From Flagellimonas pacifica (GTDB lineage Bacteria > Bacteroidota > Bacteroidia > Flavobacteriales > Flavobacteriaceae): a DNA stretch of 64,000 nucleotides. The stretch is from positions 34,335-98,334 of the forward strand of contig NZ_OBEH01000009.1 in NCBI RefSeq assembly GCF_900215465.1. Direction: 5' to 3'. Numbering within the stretch: the stretch's first letter is position 1; each line of letters starts with the position of its first letter. Under the pieces are notes generated by a model that made no database searches, had not been told where the DNA came from, and saw only the letters and a list, made by a program, of their open reading frames with translations. Below, piece by piece: positions 1 through 7,709 of this stretch. A program made the translations under genes and the position numbers.

Positions 1-1
1 T

Positions 2-796
2 CCCAATGGCTTGGGCAACAGCAGTAATATTGTTGGCAAATACCTTCATGATTCTACAGGGAGTAGCCGGGTAGCTTTTGTTCCCGATATGATGAACAGA
101 AAAACCTATAATGAAGATGGGGTGGGTGGTATGCATGTATATACCCCATGGTGGTTGGATAACAAAAAACTGGATTTTGCCAGAGGATACCACACCGAAA
201 TGTGGGGCGGAATGGGAATGCCCAGCTATGGTTTTGGTTTCAACCCAAATGACTTCAATAAATTCTTTGGGCTTAAAGTGGGAGGTTATGGCAATGACCT
301 AAGAAAAGATGTTAAAAAATACTACGGCTCTGTTCTTGGTATCGCTGGAAGAGGAGAATCCATTCCTCAAAAAACTAATTATTGTGAAATTGATAATACC
401 AAAGTTGATGAATATGGTATCCCAATTTTGAAGTTCAATTACCAATGGACGGATCATGAAATAAAGCAGGTTAAACATATGCACGATACTTTTGAAGAAA
501 TCTTTCACAATATTGGCGCTGAGCCTCTTGGAAGCAAACCTGGTAAAGAACAGGATTATGGCATTTTAAAGCCTGGAGAAATCATTCATGAAGTAGGTAC
601 TACCAGAATGGGCGATAACGAAAAAACATCTGTGGTCAATAAATACCAACAGTTGCATGATGTTGATAATGTTTTTATAGTGGATGCAGGACCGTTTGTA
701 TCCCAAGCGGATAAGAATCCAACATGGACCATTTTAGCACTCTCATGGAGAACCTCAGATTATATAGTTGAACAACTTAAACAGCAAAACATCTAA
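2..796 (+). CDS. GMC family oxidoreductase, C-terminal part (5' end outside window)
   Basis: The reading frame is open from base 2, so the gene starts upstream of the window and only about 264 C-terminal residues are visible. They carry the GMC_oxred_C signature: HEVGTTRMG about 70 residues from the end, then NPTWTI before a C-terminal helix. These motifs surround the active-site His and Asn in glucose-methanol-choline oxidoreductases, which are FAD enzymes oxidising sugars or alcohols. The FAD-binding N-terminus cannot be seen. The next gene begins 3 nt after the stop and encodes a gluconate 2-dehydrogenase subunit 3-like protein, the usual partner of periplasmic GMC enzymes in Bacteroidota. 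The substrate is unknown; sugar or sugar-acid oxidation is an inference from the family. Confidence 0.9.
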   Translation, partial: PNGLGNSSNIVGKYLHDSTGSSRVAFVPDMMNRKTYNEDGVGGMHVYTPWWLDNKKLDFARGYHTEMWGGMGMPSYGFGFNPNDFNKFFGLKVGGYGNDLRKDVKKYYGSVLGIAGRGESIPQKTNYCEIDNTKVDEYGIPILKFNYQWTDHEIKQVKHMHDTFEEIFHNIGAEPLGSKPGKEQDYGILKPGEIIHEVGTTRMGDNEKTSVVNKYQQLHDVDNVFIVDAGPFVSQADKNPTWTILALSWRTSDYIVEQLKQQNI

Positions 797-799
797 GTA

Positions 800-1516
800 A
801 TGGATAGAAGAAAAAGTTTAAAATCGATTTTGCTTGGTGGTGTTGCCAGCGGATTGGCTGTTCATGGATGTAAACCCAACCCTAATGAAGCAGTTACCCA
901 AGAAGTTGTTACCGCTAGCAACTATACTTATGGTAGAACCCCTAAGGAAAAAGAACTTGATGAAAAGTTGTTGAAAGAAGTCTTTTTCAATCAACATGAA
1001 ATGGAGAGTATGTCTGTACTGTGTGATTTAATTTTGCCTGCCAATAACGATTCTGGTAGTGCCACCGACGCAGAGGTTCCCAATTTTATTGAATTTATGG
1101 CCAAGGACCTTCCTGAGTTGCAAACTCCTTTACGAGGTGGTTTTATGTGGTTGGACCATAAGAGCAACACAGATTACAATGTTATGTTTATGTCCGCTTC
1201 AGAAGAACAGCAAAAAACCATATTAGATACCATAGCTTATCCTGATCCAGCAGTTCCCGCTGAAGAACAACCCTTGGAAGTCCAATTTTTTACACTCATG
1301 CGAAATTTGACCCTTACAGGGTATTATACTACTAAAATGGGTATAAAAGATCTTGGCTATAAAGGAAATATGCCCAACGTTTGGGACGGAATTCCTGAAG
1401 ATGTGCTGGCACAGCACAATGTAGCTTATGATGATGAATGGTTGGCCAAATGTGTAGATCAAAGTAAGCGGGGCATTATAGCTGAATGGGATGAGAATGG
1501 GAATCTGTTAACATAG
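800..1516 (+). CDS. Gluconate 2-dehydrogenase subunit 3 family protein (Tat-type signal)
   Basis: This 238-residue protein starts MDRRKSLKSILLGG, a twin-arginine-like signal, and then reaches VHGC, a plausible lipobox Cys at about residue 24. It is therefore probably exported and may be lipid-anchored. The body resembles the gluconate 2-dehydrogenase subunit 3 family: an acidic ENxMESxxxLCDLILPxxx-like start (here EMESMSVLCDLILPANN) and a Tyr/Trp-rich C-terminus. In characterised members this small subunit assists assembly or export of the FAD subunit. It lies 3 nt behind the GMC oxidoreductase, so the two are almost certainly co-transcribed. There is no heme motif. The family call is good; the role is inferred. 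Confidence 0.85.
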   Translation: MDRRKSLKSILLGGVASGLAVHGCKPNPNEAVTQEVVTASNYTYGRTPKEKELDEKLLKEVFFNQHEMESMSVLCDLILPANNDSGSATDAEVPNFIEFMAKDLPELQTPLRGGFMWLDHKSNTDYNVMFMSASEEQQKTILDTIAYPDPAVPAEEQPLEVQFFTLMRNLTLTGYYTTKMGIKDLGYKGNMPNVWDGIPEDVLAQHNVAYDDEWLAKCVDQSKRGIIAEWDENGNLLT

Positions 1517-1588
1517 GTTATTCAAACTTTCATTGAAACATTAGCTTTTTATTAGGGCCTATTAGCGCAAATACTTTGCGAAACATTA

Positions 1589-1618
1589 TTGGTGCAATTT
1601 AAATTTTGACGATATTTG
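1589..1618 (+). promoter_or_regulatory. Probable promoter of tRNA-Leu
   Basis: TTG at 1589-1591 and GATATTTG at 1611-1618 are 19 nt apart, close to the Bacteroidetes -33 TTG / -7 TAnnTTTG arrangement (first base of the -7 box deviates). Transcription would begin near 1625, a few bases before the mature tRNA 5' end at 1637. Confidence 0.45.
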
Positions 1619-1636
1619 CCCGCAAATTCCAAAGAG

Positions 1637-1720
1637 GCCCACGTGGTGGAATTGGTAGACACGCTACCTTGAGGGGGTAGTGTTCGTAAGGACGTGCTGG
1701 TTCGACTCCAGTCGTGGGCA
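1637..1720 (+). tRNA. tRNA-Leu (anticodon GAG)
   Basis: The 84-nt cloverleaf has a 7-bp acceptor stem (GCCCACG with CGTGGGC), a D-loop with GGTAGAC, an anticodon stem CTACC/GGTAG enclosing loop TTGAGGG (anticodon GAG), a long variable arm (class II, as expected for Leu) and a T-loop GGTTCGACTCC. The discriminator is A and CCA is not encoded. GAG reads CUU/CUC leucine codons. Confidence 0.95.
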
Positions 1721-1721
1721 C

Positions 1722-1750
1722 AAAAAACCGCATTTTATGCGGTTTTTTTT
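1722..1750 (+). terminator. Rho-independent terminator after tRNA-Leu
   Basis: The stem ACCGCAT / ATGCGGT encloses a loop of Ts and is flanked by an A run and a run of eight Ts, starting 2 nt after the tRNA. Confidence 0.85.
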
Positions 1751-1929
1751 ATGTCTACAGCTAAACACCAGCAGCGGTTAAAGACAATCATCATAAAAAC
1801 TGTAGCTTAAAATAATTTAATAACATCAACAGGCAAGACATCCTAGTGAAAAATCCCTCTAATGCTTTGAGATTTCCTTAGATTGTTTTTCTCCTTTTAA
1901 ATGGCTTGTTTCTTCTGACCTCTAACCTT

Positions 1930-3228
1930 CTAATATTTAAAGACATCCTTGAATTTATAAAAAATTCTTTCCGCAACACTAAGGTCTTCAGTGATGATTT
2001 CTGCATTACCAATAAGTTCCTGATCAAAAGGCAGCTTCCGGTTATAAGAAGTCATTGTTCCATTGGGAAGCGAAATGTAAACAAAATAGTTCCCTTCTTT
2101 ATCTGGCGATATTGATATATTCTTGACCTTACCAGATAGCATACCATACTGTTGGTATGGGAAATTATCAAGTTTAACCAATGTCTTTTGACCCAAGGTT
2201 ACCTTTCCAGCATTTTGGGAAGGGATGGTCAACTTACCTACCAAAACCGATTTATCCGTAGGCAATATGGAAAAAACAACCTCACCTGAATTTATAAATT
2301 GGTTAATTCCCCAAAACTCTTGAAAACTGACAATGCCTTCAATGGAAGAAGAGAGCACATAGGTGTGTTCCCAATCCCTAATTGCTTTTTTAAGTGCATT
2401 GTACGATTGTGAAAGATTGGTCAAAAACCGAGTATCATCTTCTTGTCTGTTTATTTGTGTTGTTTTAAGCGTCTGTCCTGCCGAGGATATGGCCTCTCGC
2501 ATCTGGGAAACGGAAATGGCCATAGCACTAATATTCTTTTCCATCTGGAGAAACTCCAGTTTTTTGGATTCGAATTCTTGTTGGGATATTACCCCTTTTT
2601 TGAATAATTCTTCATGCCTTTCAAAATCCCTCTCTTCCAGTTTATATTCCTGTTCCAAGACCTTCTTTTGCCTTATCTGGTCTTTCAGCCGTAACTTAAT
2701 TTCTACCAATGATCGCCTATTTCCAGACAATTGGTTGGTGTACGGATCTAATTCCTTGAGCAAGGAATAGTCCACATAGCTCTTTTCAAAATTTATATAA
2801 GCGGTTTCCACATCTCCCAATACTAGATCAGAGGTCAAATCCAAAGGAAACATCAAACCTTCCGAACTTAGAGGTAAAGTATCCAATATTGCCTTTAAAA
2901 AATAAACGTCATTGGTGTTTGCCGTATTCCTAATTACCGCCAAACGTTGTCCAACCCCTACCGTGTCTCCGTTCTGTATGTAAATATTAGCCAAAGCTCC
3001 AGAATACCTTGTTACAATTCTTTCGGTAGGTTTCTCGGTGGTTACAATAATTTTTGCAGTGACAAAATCTGGGTATTTTATGATAAAGGACAGAATGAGT
3101 ATGATAATGGTGAACATAAAAACTAGGGTAATCCCCCACCTCACAATCCACGCGGGTGGATTGGACAGTATTTCCTGTACCTCTTCAGACCTCAGATTAA
3201 GTTCATCCGTGTTGTGATTTTCCGGCAT
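1930..3228 (-). CDS. HlyD-family membrane fusion protein (peptide export adaptor)
   Basis: This 432-residue protein is the periplasmic adaptor of a type I-like peptide exporter. A short cytoplasmic head is followed by one membrane segment (about residues 30-55, around WIVRWGITLVFMFTIIILIL). Next come a beta/lipoyl-like region with IYIQNGDTVGVGQRLAVI, a long coiled coil (about 180-290, rich in E, K, Q, L), and a C-terminal barrel containing GIVSFQEFWGINQFI and QKTLVKLDNFPYQQYG, typical of HlyD-like proteins. It begins 6 nt after the PCAT exporter gene, so the two form one unit. In Bacteroidota such adaptors join a C39 ABC transporter to an outer-membrane TolC-type channel; no TolC gene is in the window. 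It is the last gene of the peptide locus. Confidence 0.9.
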   Translation of the reverse strand: MPENHNTDELNLRSEEVQEILSNPPAWIVRWGITLVFMFTIIILILSFIIKYPDFVTAKIIVTTEKPTERIVTRYSGALANIYIQNGDTVGVGQRLAVIRNTANTNDVYFLKAILDTLPLSSEGLMFPLDLTSDLVLGDVETAYINFEKSYVDYSLLKELDPYTNQLSGNRRSLVEIKLRLKDQIRQKKVLEQEYKLEERDFERHEELFKKGVISQQEFESKKLEFLQMEKNISAMAISVSQMREAISSAGQTLKTTQINRQEDDTRFLTNLSQSYNALKKAIRDWEHTYVLSSSIEGIVSFQEFWGINQFINSGEVVFSILPTDKSVLVGKLTIPSQNAGKVTLGQKTLVKLDNFPYQQYGMLSGKVKNISISPDKEGNYFVYISLPNGTMTSYNRKLPFDQELIGNAEIITEDLSVAERIFYKFKDVFKY

Positions 3229-3234
3229 ATTCCT

Positions 3235-5442
3235 TTAAGTATTAAGTCTTTCAAGTTCCAACTGGTTTTTTACCAAATTATAGTAAGCACCTTTTTGATT
3301 CAATAGTTCCTGATGTGTTCCAGATTCCGTTATCCTACCTTCATCCATGACTACGATTTGATCTGCATTCTTTACCGTACTTAATCTATGTGCAATAATA
3401 ATGACGGTTCTGTTCTTAAAGAACTTGTTTAAGTTCTCCATAATCACCCGTTCGTTTTTGGCATCGAGAGCAGAAGTGGCTTCATCAAAACAAAGTAGAT
3501 GAGGGTTCTTGTAGACAGCCCTGGCAATAAACAACCGCTGTTTTTGACCAGTGCTTACCCCTATGCCCTCATTGCCAATCTTAGTATTGAACCCTAAAGG
3601 CAATGATTGTATAAAATCATAAATATTGGCAATCTTGGTAGCCGTAATAAGACGTTCTTGGTCAATTGTGTCTTCACCAACAGCAATGTTATATGCAATT
3701 GTGTCATTGAACACGTAACCTTCTTGCATAACCACACCACAATAATCTCGCCATGTCCTATGAGAAATACTGTTTAAATATTGGTCCCCATATAAAATAT
3801 TTCCTTTATTGGAATCGTAAAACTTCAGCAATAGTTTCATCAATGTGGTTTTACCGCTACCACTTGCTCCCACAATAGCCGTAACCTTGTTGGCGGGAAT
3901 TTCCATATCCAGCCCTTTTATGACATTCTCATCACTACCCAAGTATCTGAAATAAATATTTTTAAGAAAAAGACCTTGCTCGGGCTTTATCTTATTGACT
4001 AATTGCTTTTCCCTGTCCTCTTCTTCTTTTTTGTCATGGATCTCTGCCAAACGTTCCATACTGATTTTGGCATCCTGATAAGAACGGATAAAATCTACCA
4101 TTTGACCAATTGGAGAATTTAGTTGCCCGATGATATATTGTATGGAGAGCATCATCCCCAAGGTAATATTGCCTTCTATTACCAAAACGGCAGAAGTAAA
4201 GGTGATAACAATGTTTTTGAGTTCGTTGATTACGGATGAGCCTACTCCTTGGGTCTGTTCCAGTGCCAAACTTTGTATGGATACCTTGAACAAACGTGCC
4301 TGCACAAATTCCCACTTCCATCGCTTCTGTTTCTCCGCATTGTGCATTTTAATCTCCTGCATCCCATTAATCATTTCAATAACAGTGCTTTGTTCCTGAC
4401 TTAACTGGGAAAATCGCTTGTAGTCAAGTTCTTTTCTTCTTTTGAGGAAATACATAATCCATAGAACATAAATGATACTGCCAATAGCGAATATTGCAAA
4501 AATGGATGGACTATAATAAATGAGTACCGCCCCAAACACTACTAAATTGAACATGGAGAATAACGTGTTCAGAGTAGAACCGGTCAAAAGGTTCTCTATC
4601 CGGCTATGATCATTAATGCGCTGCATGATATCCCCTGTCATACGGGTATCAAAATAAGCAATGGGAAGTGCCATAAGTTTGATGAAAAAATCCGAGACAA
4701 GTGATATGTTGATACGGGTACTGAGATGCAATAATATCCAGCTTCTAAAAACCTCCACGCTGGTGCGGCCCAAAAACAACATCACCTGCGCGGCAAGTAC
4801 AACGTAGATAAAATTAACATCCTGATTTTGGATACCCACATCCACAATGCTCTGAGTGAGAAATGGGAAAATGAGCTGTAACAAACTACCCACTAATAAC
4901 CCAATACAGAGTTGAATCAACAACCCTTTGTATTTGAACAAGTATTGAAATAGAAAACGAAGCGATTTTTTATCAGTATCCTCCCAATGAAATTTTTTGA
5001 ACTTTGGGGTAATTTCCAACAACAATGCAATACCTTCTTTGGTATTTTCGGTGGCATTGTTGCCAATCCATCTAGCCAAAAACTCTTCCTTAGAATATGT
5101 AATCAGTCCATAGGAGGGGTCAGAAACAGAAACAATGCCCTTTTTTATTTTATAGACAACCACAAAATGCTTTTTGTTCCAATGCACTATACATGGTAAA
5201 GGGGCATCCTCCAGTTGAGTAAAATCCAACTTTACCCCAATTGATTTAAAGCCAATAGCTTCAGCAGCATCACTCAACTTTAAAAGATTGCTACCCTCCC
5301 TTGTTGTTTCTGACAACTCCCTAATCTCCTGCAATGAAATCAGCTTACCATAATGCTTGGCAATAATCCGAAGACAAGTAGGACCGCAGTCCTTGGCATC
5401 GGGTTGTTTGTAGAAAGGGAAGCTATTGTTTTTTCTATTCAT
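3235..5442 (-). CDS. C39 peptidase-containing ABC transporter (PCAT), bacteriocin/peptide exporter
   Basis: I chose the ATG at 5442 (735 residues) over a TTG nine codons upstream, because the upstream bases form a hairpin arm. The N-terminal peptidase C39 domain looks active: Cys19 in KDCGPTCL, His92 in KKHFVVVYKI and Asp108 in SDPSYG. This domain cleaves after a Gly-Gly leader. Six membrane helices follow (about 155-430), then an ATPase domain with Walker A GASGSGKTT, signature VSTGQKQRL, and Walker B LLCFDEATSALD. It sits directly downstream of a small gene encoding a GG-leader peptide, which is the obvious substrate. It processes that leader in the cytoplasm while exporting the mature peptide through the inner membrane. 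The HlyD adaptor follows. Confidence 0.95.
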   Translation of the reverse strand: MNRKNNSFPFYKQPDAKDCGPTCLRIIAKHYGKLISLQEIRELSETTREGSNLLKLSDAAEAIGFKSIGVKLDFTQLEDAPLPCIVHWNKKHFVVVYKIKKGIVSVSDPSYGLITYSKEEFLARWIGNNATENTKEGIALLLEITPKFKKFHWEDTDKKSLRFLFQYLFKYKGLLIQLCIGLLVGSLLQLIFPFLTQSIVDVGIQNQDVNFIYVVLAAQVMLFLGRTSVEVFRSWILLHLSTRINISLVSDFFIKLMALPIAYFDTRMTGDIMQRINDHSRIENLLTGSTLNTLFSMFNLVVFGAVLIYYSPSIFAIFAIGSIIYVLWIMYFLKRRKELDYKRFSQLSQEQSTVIEMINGMQEIKMHNAEKQKRWKWEFVQARLFKVSIQSLALEQTQGVGSSVINELKNIVITFTSAVLVIEGNITLGMMLSIQYIIGQLNSPIGQMVDFIRSYQDAKISMERLAEIHDKKEEEDREKQLVNKIKPEQGLFLKNIYFRYLGSDENVIKGLDMEIPANKVTAIVGASGSGKTTLMKLLLKFYDSNKGNILYGDQYLNSISHRTWRDYCGVVMQEGYVFNDTIAYNIAVGEDTIDQERLITATKIANIYDFIQSLPLGFNTKIGNEGIGVSTGQKQRLFIARAVYKNPHLLCFDEATSALDAKNERVIMENLNKFFKNRTVIIIAHRLSTVKNADQIVVMDEGRITESGTHQELLNQKGAYYNLVKNQLELERLNT

Positions 5443-5459
5443 AAAACTTATAAACAAAT

Positions 5460-5494
5460 CATCGGCCAATAATTTTTAGAATAATTAGCCGATG
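5460..5494 (-). promoter_or_regulatory. Intergenic hairpin between precursor peptide gene and exporter gene
   Basis: Read on the minus strand, CATCGGC pairs with GCCGATG (7 bp) and an inner TAATT with AATTA. The stem sits between the peptide stop at 5514 and the exporter ATG at 5442 and is followed by ATTTGTTT. It could act as a leaky terminator or a processing/stability element that keeps peptide mRNA above exporter mRNA. The stem is seen; the function is inferred. Confidence 0.5.
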
Positions 5495-5513
5495 ATGAAG
5501 CATTATACAATTA

Positions 5514-5735
5514 TTAACAGGAGCAGCTTGCTATAACACTTCCTGGACCTCCAAAGTGATAGCAAATATGATTCCCAACACTTAAACAGTCTGATCCAAC
5601 AGGATGCGGGAATGTTCCACCAATTGTACATGTAAGTGTACAATTACCACTTCCTCCCAGAATTGTCTTCAATGCATCTCTTTGAAGAAAATTAGAAGAA
5701 TCTAATTTCAACGTTTTTAAACTCTTTTTTTTCAT
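5514..5735 (-). CDS. Double-glycine-leader, six-cysteine secreted peptide (bacteriocin-like precursor)
   Basis: This 73-residue precursor starts at the ATG at 5735; an in-frame extension upstream lies in structured leader DNA and looks non-coding. Residues 1-28 form a leader (MKKKSLKTLKLDSSNFLQRD, then ALKTILGG) with the Lys/Leu-rich pattern and terminal Gly-Gly of Bacteroidota natural-product precursors. The predicted 45-residue mature peptide, beginning SGNC, has six Cys (mature positions 4, 8, 22, 30, 43, 45) and is rich in Gly, Ser and Thr. An even number of Cys next to a VKOR-thioredoxin gene suggests three disulfides. I saw no lanthionine-forming, radical-SAM or cyclodehydratase enzyme nearby, so disulfide formation and leader removal may be the only modifications. 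Antimicrobial activity is plausible but unproven; it could also be a signal. Confidence 0.8.
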   Translation of the reverse strand: MKKKSLKTLKLDSSNFLQRDALKTILGGSGNCTLTCTIGGTFPHPVGSDCLSVGNHICYHFGGPGSVIASCSC

Positions 5736-5776
5736 GACTAAACAAATAATAAAATTAATTTTGCCTGGACGGTTAG

Positions 5777-5842
5777 GGTCACCCAGGTTTGTGACCACAT
5801 TTCGCGAAAATGTATCGTCTTGGCCTAGGTTCTCCTAGGCCA
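5777..5842 (-). promoter_or_regulatory. Structured 5' leader of the peptide gene
   Basis: Between the stop of the VKOR gene (5853) and the peptide ATG (5735) lie two clear stems: a perfect 9-bp hairpin TGGCCTAGG / CCTAGGCCA with a 4-nt loop (5821-5842), and GGTCAC / GTGACC (5777-5782 with 5791-5796). A near-palindrome, ACATTTCGCGAAAATGT, lies between them (5797-5813). CCTGG (5764-5768) can alternatively pair with CCAGG (5783-5787), competing with the second stem. No U-tract follows on the minus strand, so these are not ordinary terminators. Confidence 0.5.
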
Positions 5843-5852
5843 TTTTTGTTTT

Positions 5853-7448
5853 TTACTCCAAAACGTCTTTTAAATCTTCCACATTATACTCCTTGGGTAG
5901 TTCATGTCCATTTACAAAAATGGTTGGAGTATGGGTTATTTTCTCCGCTTCGCACCAAGCACTCATTCTTTTTATTTTTTCTTCCTGTTTTTCCAATTCA
6001 CCATTCATAGGGTACTTGTTTGAAAAAGCCTCGTAATCTTTATCATCAGCCAAGTACCAATCATCCAATGCCTGCTGTGTCCTTTGCCTGTCTCCCTGAG
6101 CTTCTATAGCTAAAAAATGAGCTACCGTCTTTGATCTAATATCATTTTTGTTTGCCCGAGCAGTAAATAATATCTGTAGATTGATTTTTCCTTTCTTGAC
6201 CAATTCTTCCAGAACTGGGTGCGCATTGGCACAGGGGCCACAATATGGATTACATACTTTTACTATATTATATCTTGCCGTTTTGTTCTCAAAAGCAATT
6301 CCCAACCCTTCCGTACTCTTTTCAATTTTTCGGGTCTTGGCAAGGAGGCCAAGAAGTACATCGGGATTGTTCTTTATCTTTTTAAGCCCTCTTTTATATA
6401 GATTCTTCTCCTTTTTTCCTTCAAGCAAAGGTTTTAGCCATTTCCATATTGGAATCGGCAACATAATTAGAACCACCAACAAAGGAAGTGCGTTGTATGA
6501 AATTTGTCCATGATGAAAATTTCCAAAATAAGCTAATACGATCTCTATCAGAAGAACCGCTTGTACAATTATGCAAAACTTGCACCATTGTTTGAGAATC
6601 AGTCCTTGATAATACAAGGAAATAATTATTGCTGGAAGGGTTAAAAAGCTTAGATAAGCCATTGGAACCAATGATACATCAGAAAACCCCATAAAAAGCA
6701 GATAAAACAAAGTGCCGAAAAAGTAAGCAAATCCAATAAGGCCAAGACTTAACTGACCATTGAACAATTTGGCATACTTTGAATTTAAGACCGAATCGCA
6801 ATTAATTTTTTTACCACCAGAACAAATACTTTGCAAAGTGGGGTTGTACTTGTCGACCTCGTACCATAAAAGCATGAATCCTGCAGATAATCCGATCAAT
6901 TTTAGCAGAAGATAACCACCAAAAAAAATGGAGCCTGAATTATCAACCAATGAAAAACTAGAAATACTAAGACCAATCCATAGAAGCAGGAATATACCAA
7001 TTGTCCACTTAAAGATATTTGATATCCTTTTTTGGTACAGTTTTTTTTCTATCCCAGGCTCCTTTGACTCTTCAGTAGTTTCTGCCAAAAGACAAATACC
7101 AGTCCATCTTTTTGAAAAATCCTGGGTAGACAGGGTGATAGATTTTCCCTTTTCATCCAAAAATACAGCCACACCGCTGGAAAAATGCTTCAGCACATGA
7201 AACATTCCGCCACTATCAGACAATTGAACAATACAAGGAAGAGGTGCTTCTTCTAATTTGTCCGAATCTATTTTAACGGCCAAGTTATTTATCTTGTATT
7301 CTTCCAAAGTATCTGAAATACACAACAAACTAGGGTGTTCAGGATGAGACAATATGCTATCTTCAAGAAACTGTCTCGTATACTCAATGTTTAGTTCGGG
7401 CAATAGATGTCTTGCCGCCGATATGCAGTTATCCATAGTGAGGTACAT
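5853..7448 (-). CDS. VKOR-thioredoxin fusion with C39-like N-terminal domain (disulfide-forming protein)
   Basis: This 531-residue membrane protein has three parts. Residues 1-120 resemble a peptidase C39 domain, sharing EEAPLPCIVQ and the FHVL region with the neighbouring exporter. It lacks the DCGP catalytic Cys motif, so it is probably non-proteolytic. Residues 145-340 hold several membrane helices with vitamin K epoxide reductase hallmarks: loop Cys209 and Cys217, and the quinone-side pair WC289KFC292. Residues 390-531 form a DsbA/thioredoxin-like domain with C403GPC406, an extra Cys399 and cis-Pro508 in THTPTIF. VKOR-Trx fusions oxidise secreted Cys pairs and pass electrons to quinone. 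It is the first gene of the peptide locus. An alternative start is the ATG at 7436. Dedicated folding of the six-Cys peptide is my inference. Confidence 0.85.
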   Translation of the reverse strand: MYLTMDNCISAARHLLPELNIEYTRQFLEDSILSHPEHPSLLCISDTLEEYKINNLAVKIDSDKLEEAPLPCIVQLSDSGGMFHVLKHFSSGVAVFLDEKGKSITLSTQDFSKRWTGICLLAETTEESKEPGIEKKLYQKRISNIFKWTIGIFLLLWIGLSISSFSLVDNSGSIFFGGYLLLKLIGLSAGFMLLWYEVDKYNPTLQSICSGGKKINCDSVLNSKYAKLFNGQLSLGLIGFAYFFGTLFYLLFMGFSDVSLVPMAYLSFLTLPAIIISLYYQGLILKQWCKFCIIVQAVLLIEIVLAYFGNFHHGQISYNALPLLVVLIMLPIPIWKWLKPLLEGKKEKNLYKRGLKKIKNNPDVLLGLLAKTRKIEKSTEGLGIAFENKTARYNIVKVCNPYCGPCANAHPVLEELVKKGKINLQILFTARANKNDIRSKTVAHFLAIEAQGDRQRTQQALDDWYLADDKDYEAFSNKYPMNGELEKQEEKIKRMSAWCEAEKITHTPTIFVNGHELPKEYNVEDLKDVLE

Positions 7449-7680
7449 TTCAATTTGAGGGAATTACCAACTTAAAAGTAGGAATTAATATACAACAATA
7501 TCCGTATTTTCTGTTAAATAATTATGCTCATAGTTTAAATCCGTTAATTCTCATAAGCAATAATTTAGGAAGACCTCATCGGCATAAAATCATCGGTGTT
7601 TTTAGAAAATCAATCGAATTGTCCTTTTTGACACTTTCAAAATTTTATTGCGATAAATTAGGTCAACTCCAATTTAATTG

Positions 7681-7688
7681 TAAATTTG
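7681..7688 (+). promoter_or_regulatory. Bacteroidetes-type -7 box upstream of the carotenoid regulator operon
   Basis: TAAATTTG matches TAnnTTTG exactly and ends 21 nt before the regulator ATG at 7710. No good -33 TTTG lies at the expected distance, which would fit a promoter needing or repressed by a regulator. In the 261-nt divergent gap 7449-7709 I see nothing else I can defend. Confidence 0.4.
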
Positions 7689-7709
7689 TTTAACGTTTAT
7701 ATTGAAAAG

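Noticed and set aside
1751..1929. Gap between the tRNA terminator and the HlyD gene
   Set aside because: I looked for a small gene or clear terminator and found only weak, imperfect pairings.
5622..5645. 8-bp inverted repeat AATTGTAC/GTACAATT inside the peptide gene
   Set aside because: It lies fully in coding sequence for Cys-Thr-Leu-Thr-Cys-Thr-Ile and probably reflects repeated Cys/Thr codons.
5814..5821. TCGTCTT word on the plus strand near the peptide locus
   Set aside because: The nearest TGTAAC-like word (TGTGAC, 5790-5795) is 19 nt away instead of 15-16, and no plus-strand gene or terminator follows.
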